DNA from: Flavobacterium haoranii
GTDB taxonomy: Bacteria; Bacteroidota; Bacteroidia; Flavobacteriales; Flavobacteriaceae
DNA: 64,000 nucleotides
Direction of reading: 5' to 3'
Assembly: GCF_009363055.1 (NCBI RefSeq)
Contig: NZ_CP045292.1
Span: 1,798,001-1,862,000, forward strand
In this document: positions 25,086 to 34,393 of the stretch, piece by piece
Position numbering within the stretch: position 1 is the first letter of the stretch
Layout of the letters: every line of letters starts with the position of its first letter
Program-made: the position numbers and the translations under genes
Notes under the pieces: generated by a model
What the model saw: the letters and a program-made list of their open reading frames with translations, nothing else
What the model was told of the DNA's origin: nothing
The model's database searches: none

Positions 25086-25964
25086 ATGAAATTTGCCATT
25101 TACGGTCAATATTATCAAAACAACACTGATGAAATTGTAGAAAAAGTACTTTCTTTTTTTCATAGACATAACATTGAAGTAATTATTGAAGAGCAATTTT
25201 TAAATTCTTTAAAATTACCAACAGCAAAAAAATGTCAAAGCTTTTCTAATCATTGTGAGTTAAATGAGAATATTTTTGCTCTAATAAGTATAGGCGGCGA
25301 TGGAACTATTTTAAGAGCGGTAACTTATGTGCGTGATAAAAATATTCCTATAATAGGTATCAATGCTGGAAGATTAGGTTTTTTAGCAACTGTTCAAATT
25401 GAAAACATAGAAAATTCATTAGAAAAAGTACTAAAAAAAGATTACATATTATCTAAAAGATCGTTATTAAGCCTTAGTTGCACACCAAAAAATCCAGACC
25501 TAGTTGATTTAAACTTTGCTCTAAATGAAGTAACTGTATCTAGAAAGGATACTACATCGATGATTACCATTGAAACACATTTAGATGGTGAATATCTAAA
25601 TTCCTATTGGGCTGACGGACTTATTATTTCAACCCCAACAGGATCAACAGGTTATTCTTTAAGTTGCGGTGGCCCCATTTTAACACCAGAAGTAAGTAGT
25701 TTGGTTATAACCCCAATCGCTCCGCATAATCTTAATGCAAGACCTTTAGTAATAAAAGACGACACAATAATTGATTTAAAAATATCAGGACGTGAAGACG
25801 AATATTTAGTATCACTTGATTCAAGAATTACATCTGTTACTAACGAAACTATATTACATATCGAAAAATCTCCTTTCGAAATCAATTTAATCGAATTTAA
25901 AGAAGAAAGTTTTTTGAAAACCATACGTAAAAAACTTTTATGGGGAGAAGACAGAAGAAATTAA
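25086..25964 (+). CDS. nadK: NAD kinase
   Basis: The 292-residue protein has the ATP-NAD kinase core: SIGGDGTILRA with GGDGT at 70-74, GINAGRLGFLATV, NEVTVSRKDTTSM, and the substrate block SYWADGLIISTPTGSTGYSL with APHNLNARPLVI. It phosphorylates NAD to NADP in the cytoplasm. Transcribed together with the CBS-domain gene upstream; a 101-bp spacer separates it from porG. Confidence 0.96.
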   Translation: MKFAIYGQYYQNNTDEIVEKVLSFFHRHNIEVIIEEQFLNSLKLPTAKKCQSFSNHCELNENIFALISIGGDGTILRAVTYVRDKNIPIIGINAGRLGFLATVQIENIENSLEKVLKKDYILSKRSLLSLSCTPKNPDLVDLNFALNEVTVSRKDTTSMITIETHLDGEYLNSYWADGLIISTPTGSTGYSLSCGGPILTPEVSSLVITPIAPHNLNARPLVIKDDTIIDLKISGREDEYLVSLDSRITSVTNETILHIEKSPFEINLIEFKEESFLKTIRKKLLWGEDRRN

Positions 25965-26065
25965 TAAATTAAATACCACAATCTCTTTTTCTACGTTTTA
26001 AAATAAAATTACCATAAAACATGGTAAAGAAATCTATATTGTTATATTTGCAAACTATTTTAAAA

Positions 26066-26749
26066 ATGAGGTATTTATTCATTTACATATTAGTGTTTTT
26101 CAGTCTCTTCGAAGCAAAAGCTCAAATTAACGAGCTTGGTGTGTTTTTAGGAGGTGTAAATTATATTGGAGATGTAGGCCCAACTGACTATATATCGCCA
26201 AACGAACCTGCTATAGGTTTGGTTTACAAATGGAATCGTAGCCCAAGACATGCATGGCGTTTTTCTTATCAATATGGAAAATTAAGCAGTAAAGATATCG
26301 ATAGTGATGTTCCTGGCAGAGAATTAAGAGGCTATAGCTTTAAAAACCATGTACATGATTTTTCTGCAGGTTTAGAATTTAATTTTTTCGATTTCGATTT
26401 ACACGAATCTGGTTTTGTAATGACACCTTATATTTTTGGTGGCGTTAGTTATTTCATTTACAACGAAATTTACATCCCAGTAGATGAAAGTGAAATTGAT
26501 TATAGAGATAGTGCTTTTGCTATTCCAATGGTTGTAGGTTTTAAAGCGCGTTTATACGATAGTTTAATATTAGGTTTAGAAGTTGGTGCTCGTTATACAT
26601 TTACTGACAATTTAGATGGAAGTAATCCAAAAAATGATAATTTTGAAAATCTACGTTTTGGAAATCTAAATAGTAATGATTGGTATGTATTTACTGGTTT
26701 TACAATAACTTACACATTTGGTCAAAATCCATGTTTTTGCGCAGAATAA
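26066..26749 (+). CDS. porG: Type IX secretion protein PorG (DUF6089)
   Basis: The ATG at 26066 gives a signal peptide (MRYLFIYILVFFSLFEAKAQ), and a TATATTTG box lies just upstream at 26043-26050. A longer frame from 26021 would put 15 residues before it and is not expected. The mature part is a small outer-membrane barrel (INELGVFLGGVNYIGDVGPT, RHAWRFSYQYGKLSSKD, DWYVFTGFTITYTFG). The gene order porG-uppS-bamA-ompH matches the one known from Porphyromonas gingivalis and Flavobacterium, which is a large part of the identification. Its family partners PorK/PorN in the T9SS periplasmic ring. It ends 1 bp before uppS. Confidence 0.8.
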   Translation: MRYLFIYILVFFSLFEAKAQINELGVFLGGVNYIGDVGPTDYISPNEPAIGLVYKWNRSPRHAWRFSYQYGKLSSKDIDSDVPGRELRGYSFKNHVHDFSAGLEFNFFDFDLHESGFVMTPYIFGGVSYFIYNEIYIPVDESEIDYRDSAFAIPMVVGFKARLYDSLILGLEVGARYTFTDNLDGSNPKNDNFENLRFGNLNSNDWYVFTGFTITYTFGQNPCFCAE

Positions 26750-26750
26750 A

Positions 26751-27491
26751 ATGAATTTATTAGAACAAATAAATACAGACAAATTACCAAAGCACTTAGC
26801 CATCATAATGGATGGCAATGGTCGTTGGGCAAAACAAAAGGGATTCCTTAGAACAATTGGACATGAAAGTGGCACCAAATCTGTAAAAACAACTGTTGAA
26901 ACTTGTGCAAAATTAGGTATTGAAAACCTTACTCTTTATGCTTTTTCAACAGAAAACTGGAACCGCCCAAAACTTGAAGTAGACACACTTATGAAGCTTT
27001 TAATTTCCTCGCTTAAAAAGGAATTAAAGACTTTAAATAAAAATAATATCCGCTTAAATGCTATAGGAAATTTAACAAATTTACCTGTAAAAGTACAAGC
27101 AGAATTACAAGAAGTAATTCAAAAAACATCAGAAAACACTAGGATGACACTTAATTTAGCACTGAGTTATGGAGCTAGGGAAGAGCTTGTTCAAGCTGTT
27201 AAAAAAATTAGCGATAAAGTTAAAAATAATATAATTTCAACTGACACTATTGACGAAACAATTATTAATCAGCATCTTTACACCCATGATTTGCCAGATG
27301 TTGACTTAGTAATAAGAACAAGTGGAGAGCATAGAATCAGTAATTTTTTATTATGGCAAATTGCTTATGCTGAATTTTATTTCACAGAAGTATTATGGCC
27401 TGATTTTAATGAAGCAAATTTATATGAAGCTATTATTAGCTATCAAAATAGAGAGAGAAGATTTGGTAAAACAAGTGAACAATTATCATAA
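26751..27491 (+). CDS. uppS: Undecaprenyl diphosphate synthase
   Basis: The start is taken at 26751, which fits a 246-residue protein MNLLEQINTDKLPKHLAI. The longer frame would overlap porG. The signature AIIMDGNGRWAKQKG has catalytic aspartate D21, and the middle and end show YAFSTENWNRP, LNLALSYGAREEL and VDLVIRTSGEHRISNFLLWQ. It makes the C55 lipid carrier from farnesyl diphosphate and isopentenyl diphosphate for cell-wall and glycan assembly. It lies between porG and bamA, the standard Bacteroidota order. Confidence 0.96.
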   Translation: MNLLEQINTDKLPKHLAIIMDGNGRWAKQKGFLRTIGHESGTKSVKTTVETCAKLGIENLTLYAFSTENWNRPKLEVDTLMKLLISSLKKELKTLNKNNIRLNAIGNLTNLPVKVQAELQEVIQKTSENTRMTLNLALSYGAREELVQAVKKISDKVKNNIISTDTIDETIINQHLYTHDLPDVDLVIRTSGEHRISNFLLWQIAYAEFYFTEVLWPDFNEANLYEAIISYQNRERRFGKTSEQLS

Positions 27492-27505
27492 ACAAAATTA
27501 AGTTC

Positions 27506-30171
27506 GTGAAGAAATATACTTTTTTAATTACTGTATTAGTTTTAGGTTTTATAAATAATGCATTTTCACAAGATATAAAATTTGAAAATGGAAAATATTA
27601 TACTTTAGCAGACATTAGTGTTACGGGTAAAGTTGATTACAACGAACAAACTGTTGTAACATTTACTGGCCTTGAAAAAGGCCAAAGAATACTTATTCCA
27701 GGAGAAGAAATAAGTGGTGCTATCAAAAAACTATGGAAACTTGGTTTATTTAGTGATGTAAACTTCTATGTTAATAAAATTGAAGGAGACAGCATTTATT
27801 TAGAATTAAATCTGAATGAATTACCTAAACTTCAAGATGTTAAATTACAAGGAATAAAAAAAGGGAAAGCTGAAGAACTTTTAAAAGAAACTGACCTTAA
27901 AAAAGGAAAAGTAGTAAATGAGAACTTAATAACTACTACTAAAAATTATATAGAAAATAAGTATAAAAAAGACGGTTTTTATAACACAAAAGTTTTCATT
28001 TCTACAACTCCAGATTCTACTGACAATAATGTAAAAATGTTAGTAAATATTGATAAAGGCGAAAAAGTTAAGGTTAAATCTATAACATTTAATGGTAATG
28101 AAAAACTTAGTGATAGTAAATTAAAGAAAGCCTTCAAAAATACAAAGCAAAAAATCCATTACATATCTTCAAAAGATCTAAATATATTAAAGAAAAATAC
28201 AAAGAGGATTTAACCGCTGTAATAGACAAATACAAAGAGAACGGATACAGAGATGCCAGAATTACTTCAGATTCTGTTACTTACAACAAAGAAAAGAACG
28301 ATATTAGCATAAAAGTTAACTTAGAAGAAGGAAATAAATATTATTTTGGAAACATCCGTTTTGTTGGTAATACTATTTATACCGAAAGACAACTAAATCA
28401 AATGCTAGGAATCAAAAAAGGTGATGTTTACAACGGTGTTTTATTACAAAAAAGAATTGCAGACAATTCTAAGCCCGATGCTGAAGACATAACAAATCTT
28501 TATCAAAACAACGGTTATTTATTTTCAAGTATTAACCCCGTTGAAGTAAAAACTTACAACGATACAATTGATTTTGAAATTAGAATTACTGAAGGTCCTA
28601 TTGCTTATTTTAATAAAATTACAGTTGTTGGAAATGATAAAACTAACGATCATGTAATTTATCGTGAATTAAGAACAAGACCAGGACAAAAATATAGCAA
28701 AGAATTATTAGTAAGATCAATTCGTGAAGTTGGTGCATTAGGCTTCTTTGATGCTGAAAATATTAAACCCGAGTTCAAAAATGTAGATCCTCAAGCAGGA
28801 ACTGTAGATATCGAGTATAGTGTAGTTGAAAGAGGATCTAGTCAAATTGAACTACAAGGTGGTTATGGTGGTGGTGGCTTTATAGGTACTTTAGGTTTAT
28901 CTTTTAACAACTTCTCGATTAGAAATATCTTTAACAAAGAAGCATATAAACCATTGCCAATGGGAGATGGTCAAAAATTATCTTTAAGATTGCAAGGAAG
29001 TACTTATTTCCAAACTTATAGCTTATCATTCTCTGAACCTTGGTTAGGGGGTAAAAAACCAATAAATTTCTTTACCTCTTTATCTCATAGTAAACAATTT
29101 TTGTACAACTACTCAAATAGAGATGTAAACAGAAATAGAAGTTTTAATATTACATCAATTAGTGCGGGTGTTGGAAAGCGTCTTAAATTTCCAGATGATT
29201 ATTTTTATTTAACATCGAGTGCTTCTTTTCAATATTATGATTTAAACAACTACCAAACTGGTTTATTTACATTTGGAAATGGTGCTTCTAGAAACTTTGC
29301 AATTACATTAGGCCTTTCAAGAAATAGTAAAGGTAGCAACCCTATTTACCCAACATATGGTTCAGAATTTAGTGTATCAGCTAAATTTACTCCTCCATAT
29401 TCATTATTTAACGGAGTAGATTATGCTGATTTACAAAACGATCCGAATTATAAGATGACGTACAACCCAGATGACAATTTAAATGTTATTGAAAACGACC
29501 TTAATGAAGATCCCGCACCAGGTGATTGGATAGCTGTTAGTGGTTATGATGCTAATGGAAATATAATTTCAGTTTATAAAGTAGACACTGCAGATGAAGC
29601 GACACTAAATAGAAGTAAGTACGATCAAAAAAGATTTAATTGGTTAGAATATTATAAAATTAAGTTTAGTGGAGATTGGTACACTAGAATCTACGAAAAA
29701 CTTGTTTTAAGAACAAAAGGTGAGTTTGGTTTTATGGGAGCCTATAATAGCGCAAGAGGATTAGTGCCGTTTGAGCGTTTTTATGTAGGTGGGGATGGTT
29801 TGGCTAACTATTCATTAGATGGTAGAGAAACAATACAGTTAAGAGGATATCCTAACAACTCACTTTCTGGAATAAATGGTGGTATTGTTTATAACAAATT
29901 CTCTTTAGAATTACGTTATCCAATCACTTTAGCACAATCTGCTTCAATTTACGGATTAACATTCCTTGAAGCTGGTGCAGCTTTTGAAGATTATAAAAAT
30001 TATAATCCATTTGCTATGCAACGTTCTGCTGGTTTTGGTTTAAGAGTATTCATGCCTGCATTTGGTTTATTAGGAATTGACTTTGCACATGGGTTTGATG
30101 CTATACCAGGATCGGGTAGTACTCAAAAAAGTGGATGGCAAACTCACTTTATCATTGGACAACAATTTTAA
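27506..30171 (+). CDS. bamA: Outer-membrane protein assembly factor BamA, frame interrupted
   Basis: A GTG at 27506 begins MKKYTFLITVLVLGFINNAF, a signal peptide. POTRA domains follow (for example GAIKKLWKLGLFSDVNF and NYIENKYKKDGFYNTKVF). The second part (after 28214, in another frame) has the last POTRA domains (LAFFDAEN-type, here EVGALGFFDAENIKPEF) and the Omp85 barrel (GFIGTLGLSFNNFSIRNIF, GFGLRVFMPAFGLLGIDF). The break is a run of six A at 28149-28154. One more A gives NPLHIFKRSKYIKEKYKEDL and 888 residues. BamA is essential for inserting outer-membrane barrels, so the break is more plausibly a sequence error than inactivation. Confidence 0.92.
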
Positions 30172-30194
30172 CAACATAGCGTTATATGAGTGTT

Positions 30195-30231
30195 AAACTC
30201 TCGAAATATTTCTTATCTTTCGAGAGTTTTT
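30195..30231 (+). terminator. Terminator after bamA
   Basis: A stem of aaactctcgaaa with tttcgagagttt around an 11-base loop, then T residues, 23 bases after the bamA stop. Reading through would reach the ompH genes, so it may be partial. Confidence 0.7.
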
Positions 30232-30263
30232 GAGAAATTATCCAAAACGATAAAAGTTACAAC

Positions 30264-31264
30264 ATGAAAAAATTACTCTTTTTATTATTGATTTCAACCA
30301 TTTCATTTTCTCAATCAAGAGGAATTCGAATTGCGTATATTGATATGGAATACATTTTAGAGAAAGTTCCTAGTTATGCTGAAGCTAAAAATCAACTAGA
30401 ACAAAAAACTGTAAAATGGAAACAAGACATTGAAGTTAAAAAAAATGAAATCAATAGATTAAAAGATAACTTAAAAACTGAAAAAGCTTTTTTAACTAAG
30501 GAATTAATTGAAGAAAGAGAAGAAGAAATTTCTTATTTAGAGAAAGAACTTTTGGATTATCAAGAAAAAAGATTTGGCCCAAAAGGTGATTTAATTATTC
30601 AAAAAACAGTTTTAGTAAAACCTATTCAAGATCAAGTTTTTACTTCAATTCAAGATATTGCTGAAAAAAAGAAATATGATTTCGTTTTCGATAAATCATC
30701 TGATTTAACCATGTTATTTGCTGCTCAACGTCATGATATTAGTGATTTAGTAATTAGAACTATTACAAGAGCAGAAAAAAGAGAGCAGTTAACCAAAAAA
30801 CAGTTAAAAGAACAAGAAAATCAAGAAGCATTAGAAGATATGCAAGATGAAAATCCTGCACTAGCTGAAAGACAAAAAATTCTTGACGAGAAAAAAGCTG
30901 CTAGAGAAAAACTATTAGCTGATAAAAAAGCTACAAGAGACAGTTTAATTGCCGCTCGTAAAAAAGAAATGGAAGATAGAAGAGCAAAAACTCTTGAAGA
31001 GCGAAATAACAAAAAAAATGGCACGGTAATTGAAAATGATGATACAGACGATGCTAAGGATAAAATAAACAATAACGAAGAAGCCAAAACTGGTGACTTA
31101 AAAGAAGAAGATCCTGAAGCTAAAACTGAATTATCTGCTGAAGAGAAAAGGCAAAAGCTAGAAGAAGAGAAACAAAAGAAAATAGAAGAACGTAAAAAAG
31201 CTCTCGAAGAAAAAGAAAAAAAATACTTGAAGAACGAGAAGCTGCTAAAAACAAAAAAGAATAA
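30264..31264 (+). CDS. OmpH/Skp family chaperone with long coiled-coil tail, frame shifted near the end
   Basis: The protein begins with a signal peptide (MKKLLFLLLISTISFSQ) and an OmpH/Skp domain (RIAYIDMEYILEKVPSYAEA, then EKKKYDFVFDKSSDLTMLF) to about residue 165. A very charged Glu/Lys coiled-coil tail follows (for example EKKAAREKLLADKKATRDS, EEKRQKLEEEKQKKIEERKK). In the sequence as given the frame changes at a run of eight A (31216-31223) and ends at 31292 with odd residues. One more A restores KEKKILEEREAAKNKKE and a stop at 31262-31264 (333 residues). It is a periplasmic chaperone for outer-membrane proteins, in the bamA neighbourhood. A second OmpH gene follows. Confidence 0.85.
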
Positions 31265-31299
31265 TTTTAAAACAAACCTTATATTAATTTAGAATAAAC

Positions 31300-31803
31300 A
31301 TGAAACAATTAAAAACTTTAGTTATTGCATTAGTAATGTTTGTAGGTGCACAAGCATCTGCTCAATCAAAAGTTGCTCATATTGATGTACAAGCTTTAAT
31401 GACAAACATGCCGGAAATGAAAGCTGCTCAATCGCAATTAGACAAAATCAAAGAAAACTACGACAAAGAATACAAAACAATGGTTCAAGAATACCAAACT
31501 AAAATGCAAAAATATGAGCAAGAAGCGCCAACAGCTGGTGAAGCTTTAAACGAGTCTCGTTCAAAAGAAATGCAAGAAATGGGTGGACGTATTCAACAAT
31601 TCCAACAAAGTGTTCAAACTGACTTAGGTAAAAAAGAAATGGAATTATTAAAACCTATTTTAGAAAAAGCTCAAAAAGCAATTCAAAAAGTTGCTACAGC
31701 TAAAGGTTTTGATTATGTTTTAGATGCAACTACTGGTGGTGGTGTTTTAGTAGCAAACGGTCCAGATATTTTAGCTGATGTTAAAAAAGAATTAGGTTTC
31801 TAA
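31300..31803 (+). CDS. OmpH/Skp family periplasmic chaperone
   Basis: The 167-residue protein has a signal peptide (MKQLKTLVIALVMFVGAQASA) and a standard-size OmpH domain: SKVAHIDVQALMTNMPEMKA, a coiled-coil tentacle (about 40-120, LDKIKENYDKEYKTMVQEYQ) and the closing KGFDYVLDATTGGGVLVANG. It should trap unfolded outer-membrane proteins in the periplasm for BamA. It is the second OmpH gene in tandem and ends before a clear terminator. Confidence 0.92.
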   Translation: MKQLKTLVIALVMFVGAQASAQSKVAHIDVQALMTNMPEMKAAQSQLDKIKENYDKEYKTMVQEYQTKMQKYEQEAPTAGEALNESRSKEMQEMGGRIQQFQQSVQTDLGKKEMELLKPILEKAQKAIQKVATAKGFDYVLDATTGGGVLVANGPDILADVKKELGF

Positions 31804-31825
31804 TAAAATATTAAAACAAACTTTC

Positions 31826-31865
31826 AAACTGCTCATTTTACTAATCTAAAATGAGCAGTTTTTTT
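31826..31865 (+). terminator. Terminator after the second ompH gene
   Basis: aaactgctcatttta and its complement taaaatgagcagttt form a long stem with a 6-base loop, followed by Ts. It abuts the murI promoter box. Confidence 0.85.
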
Positions 31866-31866
31866 A

Positions 31867-31874
31867 TACATTTG
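31867..31874 (+). promoter_or_regulatory. Candidate -7 box of murI
   Basis: TACATTTG matches TAnnTTTG and ends only 4 bases before the ATG at 31879, so the mRNA would be leaderless or nearly so. No clear -33 element is visible because the preceding bases form the terminator. Confidence 0.5.
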
Positions 31875-31878
31875 TTTC

Positions 31879-32658
31879 ATGAGTAATACAAACGTAATTG
31901 GCCTTTTCGATTCAGGTGTTGGTGGAACTTCTATATGGAGAGAAATCAATACATTGTTACCAAACGAAAATACTTTGTACTTAGCTGATAGTAAAAATGC
32001 CCCTTACGGTTTAAAATCAAAAGAAGAAATCATAGAGTTATGCTACAAAAACACCGAATTTCTTTTAGAACAAAATGCTAAACTCATAGTAGTAGCTTGT
32101 AATACTGCAACTACTAATGCAATTAAAGAATTGCGCGCAAAATATGATGTTCCCTTCATCGGAATTGAGCCCGCAATAAAACCAGCCGCAAATTCTACAA
32201 AAACACACACAATAGGTATTCTCGCTACAAAAGGAACTCTTAACAGCGATTTATTCCATGAAAAGGTAAAAAGCTTCACTAACATTAAAATAATTGAGCA
32301 AATTGGCCATGGATTGGTTCAGCTTATAGAAAATGGAGATATTGAATCGGCTGAGATGATGGAACTTCTAGAAACGTATCTAAAACCAATGGTAGCACAA
32401 AACATAGATTATTTAGTTTTAGGTTGTAGTCATTATCCTTATTTGGTTCCTCAAATCAAGAAAATAATTCCGAGTTCAATTAAGATTATAGATTCGGGAG
32501 AAGCCGTTGCTAAACAAACCAAGAAAATACTTGAATTAAACGGAATTGCAAATACTTCTCAAGAAAAAGGTAAAAACGTATTCTATACAAATAACGAACC
32601 AAGCATACTAGAGAATATACTTGGTTTTCATCACAATGTATTTTATTTAGATTTCTAA
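31879..32658 (+). CDS. murI: Glutamate racemase
   Basis: The 259-residue protein has the two catalytic cysteines of glutamate racemases: C74 in VVACNTATTNAI and C183 in LGCSHYPYL. The N-terminal FDSGVGGTS with D11 and APYGLKS are also family hallmarks. It provides D-glutamate for peptidoglycan in the cytoplasm. It stands alone between the ompH terminator and the convergent gamma-carbonic anhydrase gene, whose stop is 1 bp away. Confidence 0.95.
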   Translation: MSNTNVIGLFDSGVGGTSIWREINTLLPNENTLYLADSKNAPYGLKSKEEIIELCYKNTEFLLEQNAKLIVVACNTATTNAIKELRAKYDVPFIGIEPAIKPAANSTKTHTIGILATKGTLNSDLFHEKVKSFTNIKIIEQIGHGLVQLIENGDIESAEMMELLETYLKPMVAQNIDYLVLGCSHYPYLVPQIKKIIPSSIKIIDSGEAVAKQTKKILELNGIANTSQEKGKNVFYTNNEPSILENILGFHHNVFYLDF

Positions 32659-32659
32659 A

Positions 32660-33175
32660 CTATTCTTCTTTAAACCAAGAAGAATACATTACATAGTTAT
32701 TTGATATTCTTTGTATTTCTCCGGCAAAATCACTTGCATTTAATTCTTTCACTTTTTTAGCAGGAATTCCAGCATATATAGTCCCGCTTTCCACAACTGT
32801 ATTTTGTGTTACAACAGAACCTGCAGCAACTATTGAATTGCTTTCAATAACACAATTATCCATAACTATTGCTCCCATTCCAATCAAAACATTATCGTGA
32901 ACTACGCAACCATGTACAATTGCATTATGACCGATAGAAACATTGTTACCTATTAAAGTTGGATGCTTTTGATAAGTACAATGGATTACGGCTCCATCTT
33001 GAATATTCACTTTATTACCAATAGTAATAGAATTAACATCTCCTCTTACCACTGCATTAAACCAAACACTACATTTTTCACCAAAAGTTACATCACCAAC
33101 AATAGTTGCGTTTTCTGCTACATAACAATCCTCAGGAACTTGAGGATATTTTCCGTTTACTTCTTTAATCAACAT
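32660..33175 (-). CDS. Gamma-carbonic anhydrase family protein
   Basis: The 171-residue protein is a left-handed beta-helix of hexapeptide repeats (VNIQDGAVIHCTYQKHPTLI, then GNNVSIGHNAIVHGCVVHDN). The metal-ligand histidines appear in the spaced pattern of the family (IHC, IGHNAIVHG). Gamma-CA family members are zinc enzymes or related transferase-like proteins, so activity is not certain. It is convergent with murI and lies after the PorP/SprF gene, from which a terminator separates it. Confidence 0.85.
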   Translation of the reverse strand: MLIKEVNGKYPQVPEDCYVAENATIVGDVTFGEKCSVWFNAVVRGDVNSITIGNKVNIQDGAVIHCTYQKHPTLIGNNVSIGHNAIVHGCVVHDNVLIGMGAIVMDNCVIESNSIVAAGSVVTQNTVVESGTIYAGIPAKKVKELNASDFAGEIQRISNNYVMYSSWFKEE

Positions 33176-33185
33176 AATTAATTAG

Positions 33186-33211
33186 AAAAAAAAGTCCCGA
33201 CGAATCGGGAC
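33186..33211 (-). terminator. Terminator of the PorP/SprF-type gene
   Basis: gtcccgacgaatcgggac (33194-33211) forms a 7-bp stem and, on the minus strand, runs into a T run. It lies between the PorP stop and the next gene. Confidence 0.85.
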
Positions 33212-33232
33212 AATATATTATTAAAATAATTT

Positions 33233-34237
33233 TTAATTTACAGCAGGACAGTTACAATCCCAAGCCTTATCTCTACAGAAGATATCGATACCTAAAGTAA
33301 TTTGGTGAAACCCTCCGTTATCAAACTTAATATCTCCCATAATGTGAGAATAAGTATAAGAGAACATAAATTGTTTGTAATTAACACCAACAATTGGAGT
33401 AATCCATTGAAGTTTTTGCTCTTCTAAACCTCCATTTGAATTATATTGACCACCATCGAAACTTCTTCTATAAGAAAGTCCTCCCCAAAGACGACCAAAA
33501 TCCATTCCTTTGTAAACTTTCATATTTAAGTCAATCGCTTTTTCAGTAGTTTCTTCAGTATATTGAAACATAAATGAAGGCTCAAACAATAATCTATCTT
33601 CATCTCCAAAAACAGCACCAGCACTCCACAAATATTTTCTTAGATTATCTGATTCAACATCAGTGTATAATTCTCTTTTATTAGCTAAGAAATTTTTAAT
33701 GGTAAAGTGTGTAAAGAAATCTTGGTAAAAATAAGATGCTCCAAGATCAACATTAAAATAAGAATCTTTTGTAATAACTCCAGGAACAACATTTGGATCA
33801 AAAGGTTGATTAATAAAATCAGTACCATCTAAAACACTTTGTACAAATCCTGCGCTTAAACCAAAAGATAACTGATTTAAGTCAATTTCATTTCTTGAGA
33901 ATCTTAAATGGTGTGCATAAGTTAACTTTGCTCCTTTTTGAGAATGATATCCATTTTTATCATTAAAAGCAATAATACCAACACCCGAAATACCATCTTC
34001 GTCTAAAGCTGTATTAAAACTTAAAGTTTGAAGTGCAGGCGCATCTTCTTGCCCAAACCATTGTTGGCGACCAGTTAATCTAACTTTTCCACAGTTAGAC
34101 GCTCCAGCCATTGATGGGTGAATTAAATAATAATTATCGGATAAATAATCTGAGTAAACTGCAATACCTTCTTGCGAAAAAGAAACTTGTAGTATAAAAA
34201 AGGTGAAAATTAATAAACTTTTTTTAAGATTCATCAT
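33233..34237 (-). CDS. PorP/SprF family type IX secretion membrane protein
   Basis: The 334-residue protein has a signal peptide (starts MMNLKKSLLIFTFFILQVSF; the second Met at 34234 is equally possible). The PorP/SprF signature begins at once: DNYYLIHPSMAGASNCGKVR, then LTGRQQWFGQEDAPALQTL, then ISGVGIIAFNDKNGYHSQKG. The rest is beta-rich barrel with a final ITLGIDIFCRD. These outer-membrane barrels work with T9SS secreted adhesins, often one per substrate. No such large adhesin gene, and no intact OmpA partner, is beside it here. Confidence 0.88.
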   Translation of the reverse strand: MMNLKKSLLIFTFFILQVSFSQEGIAVYSDYLSDNYYLIHPSMAGASNCGKVRLTGRQQWFGQEDAPALQTLSFNTALDEDGISGVGIIAFNDKNGYHSQKGAKLTYAHHLRFSRNEIDLNQLSFGLSAGFVQSVLDGTDFINQPFDPNVVPGVITKDSYFNVDLGASYFYQDFFTHFTIKNFLANKRELYTDVESDNLRKYLWSAGAVFGDEDRLLFEPSFMFQYTEETTEKAIDLNMKVYKGMDFGRLWGGLSYRRSFDGGQYNSNGGLEEQKLQWITPIVGVNYKQFMFSYTYSHIMGDIKFDNGGFHQITLGIDIFCRDKAWDCNCPAVN

Positions 34238-34374
34238 TGTAATTGTTAGCGATTATTGTCTAATTTTAAGAAAAATATTAAGACCTAATTCGCCAAAGAT
34301 ATAAATTTTTGTACAAGAAAAAATACATTATCATAAAGTTTTTTTAATATTAACATCAATCAATCCGATACTTG

Positions 34375-34382
34375 TATCTTTG
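34375..34382 (+). promoter_or_regulatory. Candidate -7 box of nfu
   Basis: TATCTTTG matches TAnnTTTG, 11 bases before the ATG at 34394, followed by an A-rich leader. No clear -33 element is visible. Confidence 0.5.
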
Positions 34383-34393
34383 CAAAAAAAATT

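Noticed and set aside
28214..28401. A gap or regulatory spacer between two bamA-like genes
   Set aside because: It is coding in the shifted frame; one added base in an A run makes a single continuous POTRA region.
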